Of a stretch of 64,000 nucleotides of DNA, positions 26,258 through 36,096 are shown in pieces. The translations under genes and the position numbers were made by a program. Numbering within the stretch: position 1 is the stretch's first letter; every line of letters starts with the position of its first letter. The stretch lies in assembly GCF_000238055.2 (NCBI RefSeq), contig NZ_KE148312.1, positions 1,546,501 through 1,610,500 of the forward strand. The letters are read 5' to 3'. The notes under the pieces were generated by a model. The model had not been told where the DNA came from. It searched no databases and saw only the letters and a list, made by a program, of their open reading frames with translations. The DNA is from Oribacterium parvum ACB1 (GTDB lineage: Bacteria > Bacillota > Clostridia > Lachnospirales > Lachnospiraceae).

Positions 26258-26286
26258 AAACAGTACCTGCAAGGTGAACTGTTTAA
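26256..26286 (+). other. Hairpin directly in front of tRNA-Met
   Basis: TTAAACAGT (26256-26264) pairs with ACTGTTTAA (26278-26286), with an inner ACCT/AGGT pair. The stem ends at the base before the tRNA starts, a plausible processing signal for the tRNA 5' end. Confidence 0.5.
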
Positions 26287-26360
26287 GGCGAGATAGCTCA
26301 GCTGGCTAGAGCACACGGTTCATACCCGTGGTGTCGAGGGTTCAAGTCCCCCTCTCGCTA
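26287..26360 (+). tRNA. tRNA-Met (anticodon CAT, elongator type)
   Basis: 74 bases. Acceptor GGCGAGA pairs with TCTCGCT (the first pair is G-T), anticodon stem CACGG/CCGTG with loop TTCATAC. The pattern matches Bacillus elongator tRNA-Met and lacks the three G-C pairs and C1-A72 mismatch of initiators. A tRNA-Ile2 modified at C34 cannot be fully excluded. CCA is not encoded. Confidence 0.93.
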
Positions 26361-26366
26361 GAGTCG

Positions 26367-26412
26367 AGGAGTTGGAACATTCTTTAGAAGATGTGTTTCA
26401 ACTCCTTTTTTT
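26367..26412 (+). terminator. Terminator after tRNA-Met
   Basis: AGGAGTTGGAACAT (26367-26380) pairs with ATGTGTTTCAACTCCT (26391-26406) with small bulges, followed by seven T's. Confidence 0.88.
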
Positions 26413-26451
26413 CAATATGTAGGTGTGTGGGGAAACAAGAATAAAGAAAGA

Positions 26452-27231
26452 ATGGGAAAATTTTGGAATAGTTTATATCAGAAATATCGAGGGAGTAAGC
26501 TGTATTGCTATGCAGAAAAACATCCGCGATGGAAGAGTTTTTTAGAGATTTTATATCGCTATCGCTATGGAAATGTACTGTGGATAGGCATTATTTATCC
26601 TATTTGGTTTAAGTCATTGGAAAGTCGAATTACAGTCAGTACCGGCTACCACATCATGCATACGCATATGGATGACCTGATTCCTTTTTGCGAATGGTTT
26701 ATTGTACCGTATTTTCTTTGGTTTATTTATATTTTTGCGGGACTGGTCTACTTTATGTTTACGAATAAGGAGGATTTTTATAAGGTCAGCCTCTTTCTTT
26801 TCATCGGGATGATAGCGAGTCTTGTTATTTGCGAGATTTATCCCAATGGTACAGATTTCCGTCCGGCATACTTAAGCGAGAAAAACATTTTCATGATTAT
26901 GGTAAAGAATCTGTATCGAGTGGATACTCCGACCAATGTCTTTCCCAGTATTCATGCCTACAACTCTTTGTGCATGCATATCGCGTTATTAAAAAGTAAG
27001 GAGCTTCGTGCTGCAAGATATGGGAAGTTTGTTCGCTATTTTTCCTGTTTTCTCTGTATATTTATCTGCATAGCAACCTTGGTTCTCAAGCAACATTCCG
27101 TTTTGGATGTAGGTGGAGCTATTCTTCTTTGCTTTATTACTTACGGCTTTGTCTATGGTTATCCGAGCTTTGCCCTAGGAGAGTATTGGGAGAAGAAAAG
27201 CGAAGGGAAAGAGACAAATACAATTAGATAA
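26452..27231 (+). CDS. PAP2 family membrane phosphatase
   Basis: I prefer ATG 26452 (259 residues); an in-frame GTG at 26425 lies very close to the tRNA terminator. About six membrane helices are visible. PAP2-type motifs are PSIHAY (catalytic His) and KQHSVLDVGGA (second His/Asp) near residues 165-225. These enzymes remove phosphate from lipids such as phosphatidic acid or undecaprenyl pyrophosphate at the outer membrane face. The N-terminal half, rich in aromatic and basic residues, is longer than in minimal PAP2 enzymes. The ribosome site is weak. Confidence 0.82.
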   Translation: MGKFWNSLYQKYRGSKLYCYAEKHPRWKSFLEILYRYRYGNVLWIGIIYPIWFKSLESRITVSTGYHIMHTHMDDLIPFCEWFIVPYFLWFIYIFAGLVYFMFTNKEDFYKVSLFLFIGMIASLVICEIYPNGTDFRPAYLSEKNIFMIMVKNLYRVDTPTNVFPSIHAYNSLCMHIALLKSKELRAARYGKFVRYFSCFLCIFICIATLVLKQHSVLDVGGAILLCFITYGFVYGYPSFALGEYWEKKSEGKETNTIR

Positions 27232-27273
27232 AGAAACGGATTTATTTGCTAAAGAAAAAGAGATACGAAAAAG

Positions 27274-27846
27274 ATGGAGAAAGAAAATTTTTGGAAGAAT
27301 GCCGTCGGACATTTTAAGACGATTACAAAACATAAGCTTCTGGTTATGCGCTATTGCTTTGCGATAGGCTTATACAAGCAAGGGCTCTTGCATGACTTGT
27401 CAAAGTACAGCTTTACGGAGTTTCGTACGGGGATTCGTTACTATAGAGGTTATAAGAGTCCGAACGGTGTAGAGAGAATCAAGACCGGGACATCGGAGGC
27501 TTGGTTGCACCACAAGGGAAGGAATAAACATCACTTTGAGTATTGGTGTGACTATGATTTGGAAAATGTGCATAGGATGATTGGCTGTCGCATGCCTTAC
27601 CGCTATGTGGCAGAGATGTTTTGCGACCGGATTGCGGCATCTAAGAATTATCAAGGGGAAAAGTATACGGATGCAAGCCCTTATATCTACTATGAAAAAA
27701 TGATTGGAACTCCTCTCATTCATGAGAAAACAAGGGAGGAACTCGAATTTCTGCTCCGCCTTTTAAGAGATAAGGGAGAGGAGGAGGCCTTATCCTACCT
27801 TCGAAAAGAAATAAAAAGGAGAAGAAAAGAAAAAGATTTTTTCTAA
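27274..27846 (+). CDS. DUF5662-like protein (HD-type His/Asp motifs)
   Basis: 190 residues. I recognise it from memory as close to DUF5662, a family of unknown function in Clostridia. His and Asp residues typical of an HD-like metal site occur at GLLHDLSKYS, WLHHKGRNKHH and the following CDYD. No signal peptide or membrane helix is seen. It follows the PAP2 gene by 42 bases and could share its transcript. The C-terminus is basic (RRKEKDFF). A metal-dependent hydrolase role is only inferred. Confidence 0.7.
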   Translation: MEKENFWKNAVGHFKTITKHKLLVMRYCFAIGLYKQGLLHDLSKYSFTEFRTGIRYYRGYKSPNGVERIKTGTSEAWLHHKGRNKHHFEYWCDYDLENVHRMIGCRMPYRYVAEMFCDRIAASKNYQGEKYTDASPYIYYEKMIGTPLIHEKTREELEFLLRLLRDKGEEEALSYLRKEIKRRRKEKDFF

Positions 27847-27910
27847 TCCATGAAAATTTTGCATCTTTTTAAGGAAAGCTTTTTAAGTGAAAAAATCAAA
27901 GAAAAAATGA

Positions 27911-27941
27911 GATTTTCAAAGAGAAATACCCTTTGAAAATC
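27911..27941. promoter_or_regulatory. 11-bp inverted repeat over the rpiR -35 box: probable operator
   Basis: GATTTTCAAAG (27911-27921) and CTTTGAAAATC (27931-27941) are perfect inverted copies separated by nine bases. The right arm contains the -35 hexamer of the regulator promoter. No T-run follows, so a terminator is less likely than a protein-binding site. Confidence 0.65.
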
Positions 27942-27960
27942 ATTTCCTTATTGCTATAAT
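27933..27960 (+). promoter_or_regulatory. Promoter for the RpiR-type regulator
   Basis: TTGAAA at 27933-27938 and TATAAT at 27955-27960 with a 16-base spacer, 45 bases before the ATG. Confidence 0.75.
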
Positions 27961-28004
27961 GAAATACAATGTAAAAGAAAAAAGCATTGGAGGAAAGCAC
28001 CTTT

Positions 28005-28859
28005 ATGCAAGAAGATTTTTTGACCAGAATACGCTCTTCTTACAATCAATTCACGAAGGCCGAACGAAGAGTGGCTGATTTTATATTGCAAAATCCGAAC
28101 AAGGTTTTGTTTATGTCTATCTCCGACTTGGCAGAGACCTGCGACGTGGGAGATACTTCCGTTTTCCGTTTTTGCAAAACGATGAATGTGAAAGGCTATC
28201 AAGAGTTCAAGATGACTCTTTCACTTTCGATGCGTGGAAAAGAAAAGGCGGAAGGACTAGAGGATAATGGGGAGGTTACACTGGGGGACAGTATTTCCGA
28301 TTTGGCTGCCAAGGTTTTACAGGATACGATTTCCTCGATTCAGGAAAGTTTTTCTCTTTTGGATTTTTCCAAAGTCAGCTTGGCGATGGACGCTATGTCT
28401 AAGGGAAGACGCGTTCTTTTCTTTGGTGTGGGTGCATCGATGCTTACGGCTATGAAAGCCATGAATAAGTTTCACCGGATTGAGCCGAAGGTTTACTGTT
28501 CGGAGATGGTCAGTCAACAGCTGATGAGTGCAGCTACCATGGAAAAAGGTGATGTGGCTGTGATTTTCTCTTATTCCGGTGCGACACGGGATATTGTAGA
28601 GATTGCAAGGCTTGCGAAAAAGAGTGGTGCAACCGTCATTGCCATCACTCGTTTTCAGAAGTCGGCTCTTACCGAATATACGGATATTTCGCTCTTATGC
28701 GGTGCAAATGTCGGCTCACTGCAGAAGGGATCGACTTCTGCGGAAATCAGCCAGCTATTCCTCGTGGATATCATGTATACGGAGTATTATCGCCGGCATT
28801 TCGAAAAATGCAGTCAGATTTTGGAAAAGACCAGCAAGGCCATTTCCGATAGGAATTAG
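28005..28859 (+). CDS. MurR/RpiR family transcriptional regulator
   Basis: The start at ATG 28005 (284 residues) fits GGAGG at 27989-27993. Residues 1-77 form the RpiR helix-turn-helix domain (FTKAERRVADFIL, MSISDLAETCDVGDTSVFRFC). A SIS sugar-phosphate-binding domain follows (about 115-250, with FFGVGASM and FSYSGATRD). Such regulators sense phosphosugars or amino sugars. No sugar genes lie nearby, so its target set is unknown; the inverted repeat over its own promoter suggests self-control. It is convergent with uvrB. Confidence 0.92.
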   Translation: MQEDFLTRIRSSYNQFTKAERRVADFILQNPNKVLFMSISDLAETCDVGDTSVFRFCKTMNVKGYQEFKMTLSLSMRGKEKAEGLEDNGEVTLGDSISDLAAKVLQDTISSIQESFSLLDFSKVSLAMDAMSKGRRVLFFGVGASMLTAMKAMNKFHRIEPKVYCSEMVSQQLMSAATMEKGDVAVIFSYSGATRDIVEIARLAKKSGATVIAITRFQKSALTEYTDISLLCGANVGSLQKGSTSAEISQLFLVDIMYTEYYRRHFEKCSQILEKTSKAISDRN

Positions 28860-28864
28860 AGAAA

Positions 28865-28902
28865 GAGAAGCCTTTCTCAATGGTTTTTCTCCAAGGCTTC
28901 TC
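28865..28902. terminator. Shared hairpin at the rpiR-uvrB convergence
   Basis: GAGAAGCCTT (28865-28874) pairs with AAGGCTTCTC (28893-28902). The right arm lies within the last codons of uvrB. T-runs are weak on both sides, so termination strength is uncertain. Confidence 0.5.
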
Positions 28903-30859
28903 TTAGTTCGGCAATTTTATCACGACATTTTGCCGCGTCTTCGAAGTTGAGTTCAGCTGCGAAGGCGCGCATTTTTTTGGAAAGCTCACGAATCATTTTA
29001 TCGATTTCCATCTTAGACATGGATTCGATATCCATTTGGATGCCCTTATTTTCATCCTCTAAAACTCTGGAGATGGCGATCAAGTCTCTTACCGCCTTTT
29101 TGATGGTGGTCGGCGTGATACCGTGCGCTTCGTTGTATTCAATCTGAAGCTTTCTTCTTCTTGTGGTTTCGGAAATGGTGCGCTGCATCGAATCCGTGAT
29201 GGTATCCGCGTACATGATAACGTGTCCTTCCGCATTTCGTGCGGCACGTCCAACAGTCTGGATGAGGGAGGTTTCCGAACGGAGAAAGCCCTCCTTATCC
29301 GCATCTAAAATGGCAACCAAGGTGATTTCCGGGATATCCAGTCCCTCTCTGAGAAGGTTGATTCCAACCAAAACATCAAATTTATCCAGTCGCATATCCC
29401 GAATGATTGCGGCTCTTTCCAAGGTGTCTATATCGGAGTGGAGGTATTTTACACGTACTTGATTTTCCTGAAGATATTTCGTGAGATCCTCTGCCATTTT
29501 TTTGGTAAGAGTCGTAATCAGGACCTTATGCTTTTTGTCTGTTTCCTTATGAATTTCTATGAGAAGATCATCAATCTGTCCTTTGGTGGGGCGCACTTCG
29601 ATTTCCGGATCTAAAAGTCCGGTCGGGCGAATGATCTGCTCTGCCCTTAGAAGCTCATGCTCCGCCTCGTACTCTCCGGGAGTTGCGGAAACGAAGAGCA
29701 TCTGATTGATTTTTCCCTCAAATTCCGTGAAATTTAAGGGGCGATTATCCAAGGCGGAGGGAAGACGGAAACCGTAATCCACGAGGGTGGTTTTTCGGGA
29801 AAGGTTTCCGTTATACATACCGCGAATCTGCGGAAGACTGATGTGACTCTCATCCACGATGATAAGAAAATCCTCGGGAAAATAATCGATCAAGGTGTAG
29901 GGAGGTTCTCCGGGCTGTGCGAAATTCAAGTGTCTTGTGTAGTTTTCTATGCCGGAGCAGACTCCGGTCTCTCGAATCATTTCCACATCAAAGTTGGTTC
30001 GCTCGGAGATTCGCTGTGCTTCCAAGAGTTTATCTTCTTCTTTAAAATACTGTACTCGCTCGTCCAGTTCCGAAAGGATATTCTTGCAGGCGATACGGAG
30101 TTTATCCATAGGAATGACATAGGGGCTTGCCGGGAAAATCATCGTGTGCTCAAGCTTTGCCTTGGCTTTCCCTGTTAAAACATCAATTAACTGGATTTCT
30201 TCTATCTCGTCCCCGAAGAAAATGACACGAATCGCCTGTTCTCCTTCCGATGCGGGGAAAATATCCACCGTATCCCCCTTTACGCGGAAGGTTCCTCTGC
30301 GGAAATCCATGTCATTTCTGTTATATTGAATTTCAATGAGATTCCGCAGTAAAGCATCTCTGTCCCGAAGCTGTCCCGGACGAAGGGAGATTGCCATATT
30401 CAGGTATTCCGTAGGCGCACCCAAGCCGTAGATACAGGAAACCGAAGCCACGACTACAACGTCTCTTCTTTCGGAAAGGGCTGCCATAGCGGAGTTTCTG
30501 AGCTTGTCAATCTCCTCGTTGATATCGGAATCCTTCTCAATATAGGTGTCCGTACTGGGGACATAGGCTTCCGGCTGATAGTAGTCGTAGTAAGAAACAA
30601 AGTATTCCACTGCGTTTTCCGGGAAAAATTCTTTCATTTCCGAGTAGAGTTGTGCAGCCAGAGTCTTATTGTGGGAAATTATTAAGGTCGGCTTTTGGAT
30701 TTTCTCGATGACATTTGCCATGGTGAAAGTTTTTCCGGAGCCGGTTACGCCAAGTAGGGTTTCAAATTGATTTCCCTCCTTGAGACCTTGCACCAGTTTT
30801 TCAATAGCCTGTGGCTGGTCACCGGTTGCCGCGTAATCCGAATGCAGTTTAAATTCCAT
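28877..30859 (-). CDS. uvrB: Excinuclease ABC subunit B
   Basis: 660 residues, normal length. Walker A GVTGSGKT is at 37-44. The strand-separating beta-hairpin region begins [13 protein letters not shown], and helicase motifs such as [27 protein letters not shown] and QTVGRAARN are present. A C-terminal UVR domain (about 620-655) contacts UvrC. UvrB verifies damage and loads UvrC in nucleotide excision repair. uvrA is not adjacent. The start codon faces a 305-bp gap towards leuB. Confidence 0.98.
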   Translation of the reverse strand: MEFKLHSDYAATGDQPQAIEKLVQGLKEGNQFETLLGVTGSGKTFTMANVIEKIQKPTLIISHNKTLAAQLYSEMKEFFPENAVEYFVSYYDYYQPEAYVPSTDTYIEKDSDINEEIDKLRNSAMAALSERRDVVVVASVSCIYGLGAPTEYLNMAISLRPGQLRDRDALLRNLIEIQYNRNDMDFRRGTFRVKGDTVDIFPASEGEQAIRVIFFGDEIEEIQLIDVLTGKAKAKLEHTMIFPASPYVIPMDKLRIACKNILSELDERVQYFKEEDKLLEAQRISERTNFDVEMIRETGVCSGIENYTRHLNFAQPGEPPYTLIDYFPEDFLIIVDESHISLPQIRGMYNGNLSRKTTLVDYGFRLPSALDNRPLNFTEFEGKINQMLFVSATPGEYEAEHELLRAEQIIRPTGLLDPEIEVRPTKGQIDDLLIEIHKETDKKHKVLITTLTKKMAEDLTKYLQENQVRVKYLHSDIDTLERAAIIRDMRLDKFDVLVGINLLREGLDIPEITLVAILDADKEGFLRSETSLIQTVGRAARNAEGHVIMYADTITDSMQRTISETTRRRKLQIEYNEAHGITPTTIKKAVRDLIAISRVLEDENKGIQMDIESMSKMEIDKMIRELSKKMRAFAAELNFEDAAKCRDKIAELREALEKNH

Positions 30860-31164
30860 AGGTTCTCCTTTTTGTATTACATCAAAGATTTTTTGGCTGA
30901 TTCCATCGATGCATTCTGTATTTCACATTTTCTGCCAATGTATTTTTTCTATTCCTATCAGCTATCTGACTTATATCTTTTTCGAAAAATTCCGTTAGTG
31001 TATTGCATGGCTAGTATAGCAAAAAAGCATACGAAAAAAAATAAAACTCATGTACAATGGTTTGCAAGAATCGCAGATTGTTAAAGGGTTTCGTTTGTAA
31101 GTGTATTTGTATTTTCATTTATATAGGCATTCTGTGAAAAACCGGAGAAAAAGGGGGATAAGCT
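30860..31164. other. 305-bp divergent gap between uvrB and leuB
   Basis: AT-rich and non-coding. It must hold the uvrB promoter (minus) and the leuB promoter (plus). A minus-strand TATACT lies at about 31013-31018 and a plus-strand TTGTAA/TATATA pair at 31095-31125 with a long 19-base spacer. Neither is convincing. I see no SOS box, T-box or repeat. Confidence 0.5.
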
Positions 31165-32259
31165 ATGCAGTACAAGATTACAGTTCTTGCCGGAGACGGA
31201 ATCGGACCGGAGATTACGAAAGAAGCCCGAAAAGTCTTAAGGAGGGTGGCGGAGCAGGAAGACTTTTCTCTAGCGTTTCGAGAGGAGCATTTTGGCGGTG
31301 CGGCAATTGATGCCGTGGGAGAGCCTCTTCCGGAAAAGACTTTAGAGGCTTGCAAAACCGGTGATGCCGTGTTAATGGGGAGTATCGGTGGCATTGTAGG
31401 CGTTTCCCCTTGGTACAAACTTCCGGTAGAAAAACGCCCTGAGGCAGGACTGCTTCGACTTAGAAAGGAACTTGGTCTTTTTTGTAATCTTCGCCCCGCA
31501 AAGCTTTATTCGGAATTAAGAGCAGCCTCTCCATTAAAGGAAGAGGTTCTTGGGGAAGGCTTTGAGATCATGATGATTCGAGAGCTTACGGGAGGCCTTT
31601 ACTTTGGAGAAAAGTCTCTTCGCATGGAAAAGGGGGAAGAGGTTGCTCGTGACGAATTAATTTACCGTGCACACGAAATTGAGCGAATTGCGGAAATTGC
31701 CTTTTCCCTTGCAAAGGAAGGAAGGGGAGAGCTGGTTTCCGTGGATAAGGCAAATGTCTTGGAAAGCTCTCGCCTTTGGAGAAAGATTTTTACAAAATAT
31801 GGAGAAGACGAGCAGGATGTAAAGCTCGAGCATGTTCTTGTGGATTCGATGGCGATGCAGCTCGTTCGTAATCCCGGAAAGTTTTCCGTAGTTGCTACGG
31901 AAAATATGTTCGGAGATATTCTTTCCGATGAAATGGCGGAAATCACGGGATCCCTAGGCATGCTACCCTCTGCGTCTTTGGGAGAAAATGCTTTCGGGCT
32001 CTATGAGCCGAGTGGAGGCTCTGCGCCGGATATTGCGGGGCGGAACATTGCGAATCCCATCGCCGCGATTTTATCCGCTGCGATGCTGCTTCGCTATTCT
32101 CTGAAGGAGAAAGAAGCCGCAAAGAAGATAGAGAGAGCGGTAGAAAAGGTGCTTGCTAAAGGATATAGAACCAAAGACATTTTCCCTAAAAGAGATGCGG
32201 AAGGTCTTAAGCTTCTTTCCTGCTCGGAAATGGGAGATGCGGTTTGTGCGGAATTGTAG
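31165..32259 (+). CDS. leuB: 3-isopropylmalate dehydrogenase
   Basis: 364 residues, normal length. It has the isocitrate/isopropylmalate dehydrogenase fold with GDGIGPEI (10-17), the substrate-binding arginines in LRLRKELGLFCNLRP, DKANVLESSRLWR and the NAD-binding loop EPSGGSAPDIAGRNIANP. It oxidises and decarboxylates 3-isopropylmalate in leucine synthesis. leuA, leuC and leuD are not in the window, so the gene stands alone here. A related decarboxylating dehydrogenase remains possible, but GGLYFG and the overall pattern favour LeuB. Confidence 0.9.
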   Translation: MQYKITVLAGDGIGPEITKEARKVLRRVAEQEDFSLAFREEHFGGAAIDAVGEPLPEKTLEACKTGDAVLMGSIGGIVGVSPWYKLPVEKRPEAGLLRLRKELGLFCNLRPAKLYSELRAASPLKEEVLGEGFEIMMIRELTGGLYFGEKSLRMEKGEEVARDELIYRAHEIERIAEIAFSLAKEGRGELVSVDKANVLESSRLWRKIFTKYGEDEQDVKLEHVLVDSMAMQLVRNPGKFSVVATENMFGDILSDEMAEITGSLGMLPSASLGENAFGLYEPSGGSAPDIAGRNIANPIAAILSAAMLLRYSLKEKEAAKKIERAVEKVLAKGYRTKDIFPKRDAEGLKLLSCSEMGDAVCAEL

Positions 32260-32520
32260 AGTGAATATAAAGATAAAAAAATAACGGAAAAAGGATAAAG
32301 CTTAAAACAAACAAGTAAAAGAGTAAAGGAATACAAAATACCGACCCTGGATGCCGAGGAAATTCAGCTTGCCTGTTTCCTGCCCCTTCCGTATAATGAT
32401 AGATATGGATTACAGATGAGATTTCCTTTCAGATTTAAGTTTTTTCTCTTCGGCGAAAAAGGAAGTCTTCTTTGTGCCGAAAATCGGGAAATGATAAACC
32501 GAGTTCTGAAGGAGAAAGAA

Positions 32521-34656
32521 ATGGACAATAAAGATTTAAAGGATGGGGATAACGGCGGCTTCTCCAATATGGGGCAGACGATTCTCATCATTTTAATAGC
32601 GGCAACAGTGACTTTTTTTATTTACAGTTTGTCGCAACGACTTACAGGAAACGGAGCAACGCAAGAGCTGACATATACTCAGTTTTTATCCATGGTGGAT
32701 AGGAACCTTGTAGAAAAGGTAGAGTGGAGTGACGGACAGATTACGGTCTATCCGAAGTACAATGCAAAAAATGCAGACGGTCCGGCCGAAAGCGATGCTG
32801 CTTCGAAGAACGGTTCGGCGACTGAGGATCTTTTTTCGGGGCTTGGACAAAGACAGGGAAGGATTTATTTTGTTATTCCGGTTGGCGCAGATGCGGAAAA
32901 ACTGGTTGAACGACTCTATCTGCACAATGTGGATATTGTTAAGAAAAGACCGAACAATTCCGGCTTTATTTTACAGATTGTACTGAGCGTGGTTTTGCCC
33001 TTTGTGCTTCTCTTTTGGTTTATGAACTGGATGGCAAAGCGCGTGGGGGGATCCGGCGGCGGTCTTATGGGAGTTGGAAAATCCAACGCCAAGATGTATA
33101 TGCAAAAGGAAACCGGAATCAGCTTTAAGGATGTTGCGGGAGAGGACGAGGCGAAGGAAAGCTTGGTAGAGATAGTGGACTTCCTGCATAATCCGACAAA
33201 GTATACCGCCATTGGTGCAAAATTACCAAAGGGTGCGCTTCTTGTAGGACCTCCCGGAACAGGAAAAACACTTCTTGCAAAGGCTGTTGCGGGAGAGGCA
33301 CATGTGCCGTTTTATTCCATTTCCGGATCGGATTTTGTAGAAATGTTTGTGGGTGTCGGAGCAAGTCGTGTACGTGATCTTTTCAGGCAGGCAACCCAGA
33401 CTGCGCCCTGTATCATCTTTATTGATGAGATTGATGCTATCGGAAAGAGCAGAGATAACCGCTATGGCGGAAATGATGAGAGAGAGCAGACCTTGAATCA
33501 GCTCCTTTCCGAGATGGACGGCTTTGATGCGGCAAAAGGAATTATGGTTATGGGGGCAACCAACCGCCCTGAGATTTTAGACCCTGCCCTTCTTCGCCCG
33601 GGACGTTTTGACCGTAGAATTATTGTAGAAAAGCCCGATTTAAAGGGCAGAGTGAATATCCTAAAGGTTCATGCCAAGGATGTAAAGCTCGACGAAACGG
33701 TCAATTTTGATGAAATAGCCTTAGCTACCAGCGGCGCTGTAGGTGCAGATCTTGCCAATATGATGAACGAGTCCGCAATCACCGCAGTAAAGCACGGAAG
33801 AGAAAAGGTGAGCCAGAAGGACCTTTTTGAGGCGGTAGAAGTGGTTCTTGTCGGTAAGGAGAAGAAAGACAGAATTCTTTCCAAGGAGGAGCGGAGAATC
33901 GTTTCTTACCACGAGGTAGGGCATGCTCTTGTTGCGGCGATTCAGAAGGATTCCGAGCCGGTGCAGAAGATTACCATTGTGCCGAGAACCATGGGTACCC
34001 TGGGATATGTAATGCAGGTTCCGGAGGAAGAAAAGTATTTAAATACCAAGTCGGAACTGCATGCCATGATTGTGGAATTTTTGGCAGGAAGAGCAGCGGA
34101 AGAGCTTGTTTTTGAGACTGTCACCACAGGGGCAAGCAATGACATCGAAAAGGCAACAAAGATTGCAAGAGCCATGGTGACGCAGTACGGCATGTCCAAG
34201 AAGTTCGGTCTTATGGGCTTGGCACGTCAGGAAAATATGTACCTTGGCGGAAGAGCGGTTCTGGAATGTGGAGATGATACGGCGACAGAAGTGGATGAGG
34301 AAGTTTCCCGTATTTTAAAAGAATGTTATGAGGAATCCAAAAAGATTCTTTCCGAAAACCGCTATGCCTTGGATGAGATTGCCGAGTTCCTGATTGAAAA
34401 GGAGACCATCACCGGCAAGGAGTTTATGAAGATTCTTTCCGAAGTAAAGGAAAAGAGGAAGAAAGAACTTGCAGGGTCGTCTGTAATGGAAAAAGGAACT
34501 GCAGAGACAACGGATGTAGAGAAAAAGGCAACTGTAGAGGAAAACGAAGTAGAGAAAATCGAAGTAGAGAAAATCGAAGTAGAGAAAATCGAAGTAGAGA
34601 AAATCGAAGTAGAGAAAAAAGAAAGCACTGCGGAAGCCGAATCCACGGAAGAATAA
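32521..34656 (+). CDS. ftsH: Membrane-bound ATP-dependent zinc metalloprotease FtsH
   Basis: I chose ATG 32521 (711 residues) because AAGGAG sits at 32509-32514; an in-frame ATG 105 bases earlier has no such site. Two membrane helices (about 20-37 and 150-168) flank an extracytoplasmic domain. The AAA module has Walker A GPPGTGKT (243-250) and Walker B IIFIDEID (298-305), followed by the zinc motif HEVGH (464-468). It degrades misfolded membrane proteins and short-lived regulators. The last 60 residues are a charged tail, including five EVEKI-like pentapeptides coded by a tandem DNA repeat. Confidence 0.97.
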   Translation: MDNKDLKDGDNGGFSNMGQTILIILIAATVTFFIYSLSQRLTGNGATQELTYTQFLSMVDRNLVEKVEWSDGQITVYPKYNAKNADGPAESDAASKNGSATEDLFSGLGQRQGRIYFVIPVGADAEKLVERLYLHNVDIVKKRPNNSGFILQIVLSVVLPFVLLFWFMNWMAKRVGGSGGGLMGVGKSNAKMYMQKETGISFKDVAGEDEAKESLVEIVDFLHNPTKYTAIGAKLPKGALLVGPPGTGKTLLAKAVAGEAHVPFYSISGSDFVEMFVGVGASRVRDLFRQATQTAPCIIFIDEIDAIGKSRDNRYGGNDEREQTLNQLLSEMDGFDAAKGIMVMGATNRPEILDPALLRPGRFDRRIIVEKPDLKGRVNILKVHAKDVKLDETVNFDEIALATSGAVGADLANMMNESAITAVKHGREKVSQKDLFEAVEVVLVGKEKKDRILSKEERRIVSYHEVGHALVAAIQKDSEPVQKITIVPRTMGTLGYVMQVPEEEKYLNTKSELHAMIVEFLAGRAAEELVFETVTTGASNDIEKATKIARAMVTQYGMSKKFGLMGLARQENMYLGGRAVLECGDDTATEVDEEVSRILKECYEESKKILSENRYALDEIAEFLIEKETITGKEFMKILSEVKEKRKKELAGSSVMEKGTAETTDVEKKATVEENEVEKIEVEKIEVEKIEVEKIEVEKKESTAEAESTEE
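34546..34620 (+). repeat. Five 15-bp tandem repeats in the ftsH tail
   Basis: Unit GAAGTAGAGAAAATC four times, then a fifth copy ending AAAAAA. It codes for EVEKI repeats. Perfect identity of the units suggests recent expansion or ongoing slippage; since 15 is a multiple of three the frame is kept whatever the copy number. Confidence 0.95.
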
Positions 34657-34673
34657 AAGGGAAGAAAAATAAA

Positions 34674-34721
34674 AAAGATAAAAGGTCCGATGGAGGAATC
34701 TCTATCAGACCTTTTATCTTT
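34674..34721. terminator. Terminator between ftsH and the XRE gene
   Basis: A perfect 14-bp stem (34674-34687 with 34708-34721), AAAGATAAAAGGTC/GACCTTTTATCTTT. AT-rich arms supply T-tracts on both strands, so it could end transcripts from both sides. Confidence 0.75.
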
Positions 34722-34771
34722 AAAACTGTCCCACTACTTTATACTGCAGTAATTGCTTTGTTATTACCTTT

Positions 34772-34969
34772 TCACAGTACACACTCCATAATATCGGATA
34801 CATTACAGGAGAAAAGCAGACAGATTTGTCGGATACTTTCTGTGGATACCGGTTGGTTGTTTCGCAGTCGGTTGAGAAGACTGGCAGACAGTTTTTGTTC
34901 TCGTATAAGGCGGTATTGGCTCATTTTTTTCTTCTTCATCAGTTTCCAAAAAGGAGCATAACTAATCAT
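34772..34969 (-). CDS. Small XRE-family DNA-binding regulator
   Basis: 65 residues from the ATG at 34969, which follows GGGAGG; an in-frame ATG at 35020 would add 17 residues that look unlike the family. It is a single helix-turn-helix domain of the short Cro/C1 type (MSQYRLIREQKLSASLLNRLRNN region), ending CNVSDIMECVL as is usual for these 65-75 residue proteins. It is a likely repressor of unknown target. It is transcribed divergently from the metallophosphoesterase gene. Confidence 0.85.
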   Translation of the reverse strand: MISYAPFWKLMKKKKMSQYRLIREQKLSASLLNRLRNNQPVSTESIRQICLLFSCNVSDIMECVL

Positions 34970-35062
34970 AACCCTTCCTCCCTTGTGCCTTGGATAACAA
35001 GAAGTATTCTGTTTCGACATTAGCTTATCATAGAGAAATTAAAAATCGTAGAAAGGGGCAAA

Positions 35063-36052
35063 ATGTTAATAGTATTAACTTTTTGTGTTATAGGCTTCCT
35101 ATGCCTTATCTATTCCCATTGGGAAAGAAATCAACTTAAAACGGAACAATATTTGATATTTTCCAAGAAAATAAAAAAGAAGTTTCGCTTTGTTTTTTTG
35201 ACGGATCTCCATGAAAAAGAATTCGGAGTAGACAATGCTGTCTTGCTAAAAAAAATTCGTTCTCTAAAGCCGAATTGTATTTTGATCGGAGGAGATTTTC
35301 CCATCAGTCACTCATCGGAAGAAACGGATATTCGAGATGAGGTGGAAAAAGGAATTGCATTACTGCAAAAACTGAAAGAGGAATATAAAGTATATTATTC
35401 CTTCGGAAACCATGAGGAGAAATTATTTACAAAAAAAGAGCTAAAGGGTAGAAAAACAGCTTTTCGAAATGCTTTGGAAGGGGTAACACTGATCGATGGA
35501 AAGGGTATTTTTATGGATGAGGGAATTTCCCTTTCCGGTTTTCCCTTGGATATTTCTTATTACCGTCCACTTTATTTTAAGGAGAAGAAGCCGCTGGAGG
35601 AAGAAATTAGAGAAAAATGGAAAAGTGCTATAGCGGATTCTAAAGCAAAGGGTGTGCAGGAATCTTCCGATTTCGAAGCGAAGACTAAACAAGGAATTTA
35701 CATATCGGAAGAGGAAAACTGCCGAGATAGCTCCAAAAAAGGGAAAGAAGAGAAGAACACGGGAGTCTTTCGTATTGCCATGCTGCACAGTCCTTTTTAT
35801 AGAGAGGAAGCCTTATCTTTAGGAGTGGACCTGCTTCTTTCCGGGCATTTTCATGGAGGTGCCGTGGGAATTCCGTTTATTGCACTGATGACTCCGCAAT
35901 TTCGTTTTTTTGTTGGAAAACCAAGAGGACTCTTTAAAAGAGGAGAGAAGTATTTCTTTATTAGTAGGGGACTTGGAACGCATACAATTAATGTGCGAAT
36001 TCATAATTTTCCGGAACTTTCCTGCTTTGACTTGTGTCCTGTGAAAGAGTAA
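35063..36052 (+). CDS. Membrane-anchored metallophosphoesterase
   Basis: 329 residues. An N-terminal membrane helix (about 2-18) is followed by a calcineurin-like domain with all metal motifs: TDLH (Asp48, His50), GGD (76-78), GNHE (115-118) and GHFHGG near residue 260. This is the YkuE/YaeI layout, enzymes that act on lipid-linked or nucleotide phosphates at the membrane. A charged insert of about 50 residues (about 180-232, rich in Lys, Glu and Ser) separates the GNHE and GHFHGG blocks. Ribosome site AAAGGGG precedes the ATG. Confidence 0.88.
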   Translation: MLIVLTFCVIGFLCLIYSHWERNQLKTEQYLIFSKKIKKKFRFVFLTDLHEKEFGVDNAVLLKKIRSLKPNCILIGGDFPISHSSEETDIRDEVEKGIALLQKLKEEYKVYYSFGNHEEKLFTKKELKGRKTAFRNALEGVTLIDGKGIFMDEGISLSGFPLDISYYRPLYFKEKKPLEEEIREKWKSAIADSKAKGVQESSDFEAKTKQGIYISEEENCRDSSKKGKEEKNTGVFRIAMLHSPFYREEALSLGVDLLLSGHFHGGAVGIPFIALMTPQFRFFVGKPRGLFKRGEKYFFISRGLGTHTINVRIHNFPELSCFDLCPVKE

Positions 36053-36096
36053 AATATACAGGTCAAATTATCTGACTTCAAAATTCGGGGGAAGCC

